Shown here: positions 57,972 to 64,000 of the stretch, piece after piece
Layout of the letters: each line of letters begins with the position of its first letter
How positions within the stretch are numbered: position 1 is the first letter of the stretch
NCBI GenBank assembly: GCA_944989445.1
Contig: CALYLW010000547.1
Span: 310,001-374,000, forward strand
Origin: Ampullaceana balthica
Taxonomy: Eukaryota; Mollusca; Gastropoda; Lymnaeidae
Length of the DNA: 64,000 nt
Reading direction: 5' to 3'
The notes under the pieces: model-generated
The model's input: only the letters and a program-made list of their open reading frames with translations
What the model was told of the DNA's origin: nothing
Databases searched by the model: none
Program-made: the position numbers and the translations under genes

Positions 57972-58564
57972 CCGTATATACTCATTCTATAGCCCGTTCG
58001 TTCATAAGCCGACCCCACCACTTTTAGAAGAGAAAAGTATTAAAAGTGTATAACCCGCTCGCAAGCCGACCCACCAAAAATAATAGGACAGCTTAAACAA
58101 AATGGTGCACATTTTTTTTAAAAACTACAAGCTTAATCAGTCATTATGATTGTTTACTTTGTACTGCCTATATTTGTCTTTGTGCTCTTTGTTTGGCAAT
58201 AGTTAACGGTATTTAAAAAAGAAACTCTTTGGTAAACAGTGACGAAAGCGCGTACATTAAAATTCGTTTTTGAAAAAAAATATTCTAAAACAAGTTATTA
58301 AAATGTTCACAAAAATAAATAAAATGATTACATAAGGTAAGTGCAGATGTTTAATAATATATTATAGCTTCTGGTAGAGCAGTCGAATCTTGTAGAATGT
58401 AGAAAAGGACCTTGGCCTTGATGATCTACAATAACAACACAGATATTCAATTTTCATGCAGAAATACGTTAATCACCCGCTCGTAAGCCGACCCCCCCCC
58501 CTACTTTTTCCCCTGCCCCTAGATTTTGACAAAAAAATGTCGGCTTGCGAATGAGTATATACGG
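57972..58564. mobile_element. TIR element (593 bp), perfect 16-bp ends
   Basis: CCGTATATACTCATTC and GAATGAGTATATACGG are exact inverted repeats. AAGCCGACCC occurs near 58005, 58056 and 58484. No clear target duplication, so the superfamily is open. No coding capacity. Confidence 0.7.
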
Positions 58565-58756
58565 CAGTTAACGTTTATTAAAATTGTAAGAAAGATGGTT
58601 TCATTTAAAAAGCTATAATTTTATAATACACCATTAAATTGTAAATACATGTATGCAATGTAGCATTTAAAAATTGTGATATTATTGTTTTGACTTCTAT
58701 CACGAAAAAGAACATTTCTGAAAAATTCAAAAATACGACATAGTATCTGTTTGAAA

Positions 58757-59505
58757 AATATCTTATCTTATCTTATCTGTCACAGACGCTCCTTCTATAC
58801 AGAAGATTATTGCGTCCTACGCGTATCTATGGTTTGTGTCTTGCATTCTTATTAGAGTTTTAAATGTTGATAGTCTGTTGGTTTTCCTGTTTTCTTCAGG
58901 CAGGCAACCCATTCCACGCCCGAATTCCGGACGGGAAAAACGAGGATTTGAATGTGTTTGTTCTTGCATACGGAATAAGCTAGGTGTTTTTATCCTTATG
59001 TCTATCTGAGTGTTGCGTTGAGTTATCTTTGTGTTGTACATGTATTTCTAAATTAGAATTAATTGCTCTATGTATTATTTAGGGCTGGTACTGATTAAAA
59101 AACTTTTTTTCGATTAATCATGGGGGAATTAATCGATAAATCGATTAATTTCGATTTATAATGTTTTATAACGCATAAATAGATCCCGTTAAGTCGCGGT
59201 TCAGTTTGTGACGTAACACAGCAAATTCGTTCTGCTATGCAAGAAATTAAGAAAGAAAACCTTTTTGTCTACGTATGCACGTCTAAATAAATAATAAAAA
59301 TAATACGAGAGAAAAGCATGTAAGTAACAAAAAATATAAATTATTAATAAATTGGAAACAAAAAATTCTTCCATTTTTGGTAAAAATTTAATCGATCAAA
59401 ATAATTTTAATCGATGAAAATTTGTAACGATCAATCGATTAATTAATCTTTAATGTCCGCAGACCTAGTATTATTACTACTTTACTCGTAGTTCTTCACT
59501 GAAAT
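58757..59505 (-). pseudogene. Second copy of the LINE at 680-1240, split by a MITE
   Basis: Read on the minus strand it matches the first copy from the CAAAGTAGTAAT-type region through LPEENRKTNRLSTFKTLIRM and MQD to a GATAA-repeat tail (58757-58785). Frame breaks occur. The match stops at 59071 and resumes at 59476, exactly across the hAT MITE. Its 5' limit near 59505 shows severe truncation. Confidence 0.85.
59080..59467. mobile_element. hAT-type MITE (388 bp) inside the LINE copy
   Basis: TAGGGCTGGTACTGATTAAA at the left and TTTAATGTCCGCAGACCTA at the right are the ends; GTATTATT flanks both exactly (59072-59079, 59468-59475). ATCGATTAAT motifs repeat inside. Removing it restores the LINE sequence. 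Confidence 0.9.
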
Positions 59506-59667
59506 CCCTTTTATTCGGGTCTTTTTATGTGGCATTGAATAATGGTCGGAAATTTTAGTTGGATTGAAAAATATGCAAAACGTTAATTCAAAATTATTTT
59601 ATTCTTTTTATTTTCCAAATTTGAACATTATTCGAAAGTATTACAATGAATATGGATGCGATTGAAG

Positions 59668-60250
59668 CAGGGCCGGATTAAGACCTGCTTATGCCCTGAG
59701 CCCTAAGCACAAGCAGGGGCGTAACTAGGTTTTTGGCGCCCTTGGCTAATTTATTTTTGGCACCCTTGATAAATTGACAAGTTTCAGCTTTGCGATTTTT
59801 TTCATTTCTTAGATTTAGAAAAAATGATTGAATTTCTCTTATTTTATTTATGACAATAATTGCGTAGTCTGACAGTGACAGTCATACAACGTGAACATAA
59901 AAAATGCTTAAGTCAGGAACAATACTAATTGTGCAGTTGTATTAGTTACTAAATCAATAGCACAAACTGTAATGGGGTGATATTAAACCGTATTGGGCTT
60001 TGATATAACAGGGCGACACTCAACGGAAGTCACATAAAATTTATTATCTCTGATAATAACTATATCAGGCGGCAAGGCGGTCCAGACATCAGCTTCATTC
60101 TGCCATAGAAATCTCATCAAGTTAAACACTAATATGTAAGGTCTACAGGTTATACGGTTCAGAGCCACTCCGATGCCTATGTCCTATTCCGAGATCATTG
60201 TGCTAAGTAACTGTGGCCGGCTGTAATGTGTTCATAAATTTGATTAACTT
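59668..60250. mobile_element. Two hAT-type left ends without right ends
   Basis: CAGGGCCGGATTAAGACC at 59668 and CAGGGGCGTAACTAGG at 59714 both look like hAT left termini, the second nested in the first. No matching right ends are seen before the sequence changes character at about 60300. Confidence 0.55.
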
Positions 60251-60299
60251 CATTATGGCTTCGATGTACTGGTATTGACCTAAGTTCGAATGAATTAAG

Positions 60300-60720
60300 C
60301 TTAGAGCAGAGATCTTATTCATATCTGTCGGAGCTGATCGGAGAGATCGGATGGAAATATAGATTGATGGAGGGAAGGTTTACTAGTGAGATTGGTTTAA
60401 CTTAGTATGGATGGGAAGTCACCTCACGCGATGTGGCAAGCAGTAGAATGAACTGATGATTGAGCCGAGACCGATAATCTAATCTCTAGGTAGGGGTGTG
60501 CGGGTTCTTGTTGACTGACCTACTGACTACTTCTGATAGAGTAGATCTCTCTATGATAACACGTCTGAGTACAAGACTCTTAAGAGAGCGTCGAGAATAT
60601 GATAGTAGTAGATGACACTCTATGAAGAGATTACAGGACTCTGACATATCTAGATGATCTATTAGAGGATATGATGATAGATAGAGGATATGCGATATCA
60701 GTAGAGAGGCGTAACACAAC
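60300..60720. other. Transition zone of unusual composition
   Basis: Dense in GAGA, GATC, TAGA and CTCT steps with almost no homopolymers longer than three, unlike all DNA to the left. No feature recognised. Confidence 0.5.
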
Positions 60721-63700
60721 ATTATTGTATGTTAATGGATATGTTTAAGGTTGACGGTTTGTTGACTATTTGGGGATTTATGGCTCTGATATCTTTTGGT
60801 TCATCAGGTCTGTTTAGGGTCGTTGGTGTGCACTTATGATTATGTGGTGGTGAGGGGGGTATTTACATGGTTCAGGTTTGGGTAGGGGTTTGGGGGCGTG
60901 GGAGTGAGGGCGTGTGTGTGGTGTAGGGTATTCTGGGGGGAGGATGGAGTTGGGATGTGTAGACATTGTAGGGAGGGTCTGGTAGATGTAGTTCTTATAT
61001 TGTGTACAGGAGAGGGTGAAGTAATGCGAGTGTGGTGGGGTGGTTTGTTGTTTTAGATTTGTAGGTGGGGAAGGGGAGGTGATGGGGTGGGATAGTGTTG
61101 GTGTAGGATAGGGATTAGTAGATGGGTGGCGCGGATGTTGTTTTGTGTGTTTGGTTTGATGGTGGGGAGTTTAGGTTGTTTGGGTTTATGAGATTTAGTT
61201 TAGAGGATGTGGTGATGGGAATTAGTTTGGTTGGTGGAATATTGTAATCTTTAAGTGGGTACAAAAGAGGGAGATGATAGTTATGAGGTGGAAGACAGAG
61301 AGATTGAGATGAATGTGAGTTGTAGGGAGTTGTGGGATTGGGGTTTGTATTTTAGTTGTTTTGTGTGGTTAGACGGTTGTGATTGACTTAGCTGGGAAAG
61401 TATATGGTGATCGACGATGTTTTTTAAGTTGATTTTGGGGGTGGATGGGGTTGGTAGTAAGTAGGGTGTAACGTGGTGTTTACGTGGGAGAGGTATGGTT
61501 TGGTGGTTGTGTTGAGGGTGGCACAGGTCATTTGGGATGAGGTGGTTTTGTGGGGGTGAGTGGTGGTTGGGGGGTAGATTTTGTATGGTTGGGACGAATT
61601 GGGTGGTTGTGGTGTGGGTGTAGAGTATGATGGGAGAGTTGGTGGGGGTGTGGTGGGTGGTAGATGTAGTTATTTTGAGTAGGTTGGAGGTGGGAGATGT
61701 GATTTATTGAGTGGGTAGATATTTAGTTAAGGGAGGTTTCAGTTAAGTGACTGGGTGGAGGTGTGTTTTATGGTTTTGATGGGGGTGTTGATGGTGTATG
61801 GTTGTAATATGTGTTGAGGGTTTTTTGGGGGGTTGATGTTATAGTTTGTTGTATGTATTGGTTAGTTGGGTGTTTGTATGGTTATTATTTGTGTTAGTAG
61901 TATTATAATTGTTATGTTGTGTTTTTATAAGTGAGTGGAAAGGTGATTGTTATTTATATGGACTTGAGAAGGAGGAAAGGAAGTTGGAGGAGGGGTTGGG
62001 GGAAGGTGGGTTTTATGTTTTAATTATTAGTGGTTGTATGTGGTTTTAGAGTGTTTTTGGATTAGTTTATTATTTAATGGGTGTAGGTTGGTAGATTGTT
62101 GAGAGGTGTTTTGGTGAGGAGGGGTATTGTTTGTTGTGGTTGTGGGGGGATTTATGTAGTGAGGTGGGGGGTTGGGATGTTGGTGAAGGGGGAGGGTGTG
62201 TTTGATTTTATTGTTTATATTGGGGGTTTGGATATGTGATGTATGGTAGGGTATTGGGTTGGGGATATATTGTATTGGTGTGAGGCGGTTTGTTTAAGAG
62301 GATGTATTGGGTTGTTTAGGGGTTAGAAGTTGTCTATGGAGATTAATATGGGGGGGGGGATTTTGAGTGATTTTTTGGGTAGGGGGGGGGAAAGAGGGGG
62401 TGGTTAGTTGGAGGGGATGGTTTGGGGTTGTAGGGGGGTGGGTATCAGATTGAATTGGGAAGTGGAGTTGGAGTATTTGTAGAAGAGTAATTTGAGTGTT
62501 GTGATGGTTACTGAGGAAAGGACATGTTGTAATCATTTTAGTGTGGGTGGGGGGTAAGTGTATGTTATGGTGTGTATTATGTGCTGGGTGATAGATATCA
62601 GGATTGTAATGGACCGATGGACAGCATAGGGGTGTCCTTAAGTTTCTTTGTTGTAATATTTACATTGAACTAGTGGGGCCTAACTAAGAGATCTAAATCA
62701 TAGAGAGGCAGTAAAGAAGTATTAAAGCAATAATGAATATTTACTGGTTAGTTTTTTAAAATAATTGGGATCCTTTGTGGGTGTGAAGATAAGAAGAGGT
62801 GGTGGGGGGGGGCACGAGGGGGAGTGAGGGGGGTTAAAAGTGTATGACGTGTGCTATGGCGTAAATGTGAGGGTGGGTCGCTGATATGATAAGTAAGGAC
62901 ATAGAATAGGTGTTAGTCGGTTGCTGCTATAGCTTTTCGTAATTATGTAACCTGTTTTTTGTAGAGTCCTCTTGGTGGATTTGATATATTATAATAAGTT
63001 GGGGAGGTAAGGTTGATATGGGTGGAGTGATGAAGCAAGTTATTCAGTGGGATTGTAGAGGAAGTCAGTTGCAGAAAGAGGCTCTGGGAAGGAATTAGTA
63101 ACGAACAATTTGGCGTAGGTGGAGGTTTATTGACTGATTTTTAGGTGGGATTAAGGGTGGGTAAGTGGTTTAGGGGTAACCTGATTGGAGTATTGGACAG
63201 GAGGTATGGGGCAATGTTTTGGAGTAGTTATTTTGAGGGTGGGGAGTGTTGGTGTGAGGTTTTTCTTTATTGTGAGTATTTTTTGGTAGTGGTAGTGTTA
63301 GGGAGTGGTGGTATTTGGAGGAAAAGGGTGGGGATGTGAATATATTGGAAGGGGAGGGATTAGGTATTATTTATTGAGGGTAATTGGAAGGAGGGTGAGT
63401 TTGGAAAGGATTTGAAGTTTGTTATGAGGAAGGAGGTTTTTTAAAGTTAATTTTTTTGGTGGTTTTGTGGTTTTTTTTGGTTTTTGATTGAAAGTGATTG
63501 GGGAGTGGGTGGGTTGGAGTTTTTGGGGTGGGTAATTAGTATATTGGGGGTATTTGTTTGAGGGGGGGGATTGGGTGGGGATGTGGGGTTGCGGGGGGTG
63601 TGGGTTTGTTTTGTTGGAGGTTGGGGTTGGTGGTGATAGGTTTTGGATAGGGATGGAGATTTTGGGGTTGTTGTGGGTTTTTGAGTTTTTTGTAGTTTAT

Positions 63701-64000
63701 TTGGGGTTGGGTTTGGTTGTTTTGGTGGGGGGTTTGGTGGTGGGTGGGATGGGGGAAGTGGAAGTTTAGTTTAGTTTAGTGGAGGTGAGAGGTTTTAGTT
63801 TAGGTGGGTTATGGAGAGGTTAATAGTTTAATATTGTTGGGGGTTTGTATTTGGGGGGAGGTGAATAGGTGGTATAGGTTAATATTGTGGGGTTTGTATT
63901 AGGATATTTTGGTGGGTGTGGGTAGTTTAGTTGGTGGTTAGTTGGTTGGTAAAAGGTAGATTGTAGTAGGTGTATATTTGGTAGTGGGTAGAGTTGTGTT
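60721..64000. other. Extreme G/T-rich, C-poor segment, possible artefact
   Basis: In the 60 bases at 61561-61620 I count 31 G, 22 T, 6 A and 1 C; 62341-62400 has no C. This holds to the window end except for a more ordinary patch at about 62580-63120. There is no tandem period, no TTAGGG array, no transposon end and no believable gene. Frames at 63145, 63554 and 62294 only reflect the bias. Confidence 0.7.

Noticed and set aside
60721..64000. Telomere or subtelomere
   Set aside because: G/T-rich on the correct strand, but no TTAGGG or other telomeric tandem repeat and no periodicity.
60721..64000. Bisulfite-converted sequence
   Set aside because: C loss alone would raise T only; here G is also about half of the bases.

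Overview
The window is nuclear DNA of an animal (metazoan). Spliced exons with GT-AG borders, Helitron, hAT, PIF/Harbinger, pogo-like, LINE and SINE copies, and many minisatellites rule out a prokaryote or organelle. The species cannot be named from sequence alone. An invertebrate is favoured, because the one host gene is a single SMURF-type ligase whose WW1 exon is retained and whose exon junction reads G-F-QRLDL, as I recall for fly Smurf.

Host gene: five exons of a SMURF-family HECT E3 ubiquitin ligase lie on the minus strand at 36392-36430, 36114-36222, 29296-29429, 17512-17686 and 548-631. They encode most of the C2 domain and the first WW domain. All four junctions keep phase and give an uninterrupted family-like protein of about 180 residues. 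The first coding exon (beyond exon A) was not found, and the later WW and HECT exons lie off the left edge. The introns measure 169 bp, 6.7 kb, 11.6 kb and 16.9 kb. Two oddities touch the gene. A 33-bp duplication copies the splice donor of the third exon in frame. A GC-rich Ser/Pro-rich open frame of 287 codons runs directly into the fourth exon and could be an alternative 5' exon giving a C2-truncated isoform.

1-37 kb is the gene body. Its introns are packed with about 30 tandem arrays (units of 13 to 226 bp), with mobile elements between them. Summed with the arrays near 46-51 kb they cover roughly 14 kb by my boundaries. Several arrays have units divisible by three and therefore create long false reading frames on both strands.

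37-60 kb, upstream of the known exons, is dominated by DNA transposons, many with exact target-site duplications. Examples are a 2.0-kb hAT at 37810-39856, a Harbinger MITE 20 bp away, a three-level nest at 42450-47482 (two hAT transposase relics and a third 9-bp-TSD element), a Harbinger element at 51224-52714, one hAT inside another at 53769-55329, a Helitron at 56168-56797, and a LINE copy split by a hAT MITE at 58757-59505. More minisatellites lie at 46.1-46.4 and 48.0-51.0 kb.

60.3-64 kb is anomalous. The plus strand becomes extremely rich in G and T and nearly free of C, with no periodicity and no recognisable gene or element. An assembly or base-calling artefact is at least as likely as real strand-asymmetric DNA.

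I found no tRNA or rRNA gene, CRISPR array, bacterial insertion sequence or operon. The most promising leads are the Smurf donor duplication, the Ser/Pro-rich alternative exon, a Helitron inserted cleanly inside a minisatellite, and the terminal G/T-rich block.
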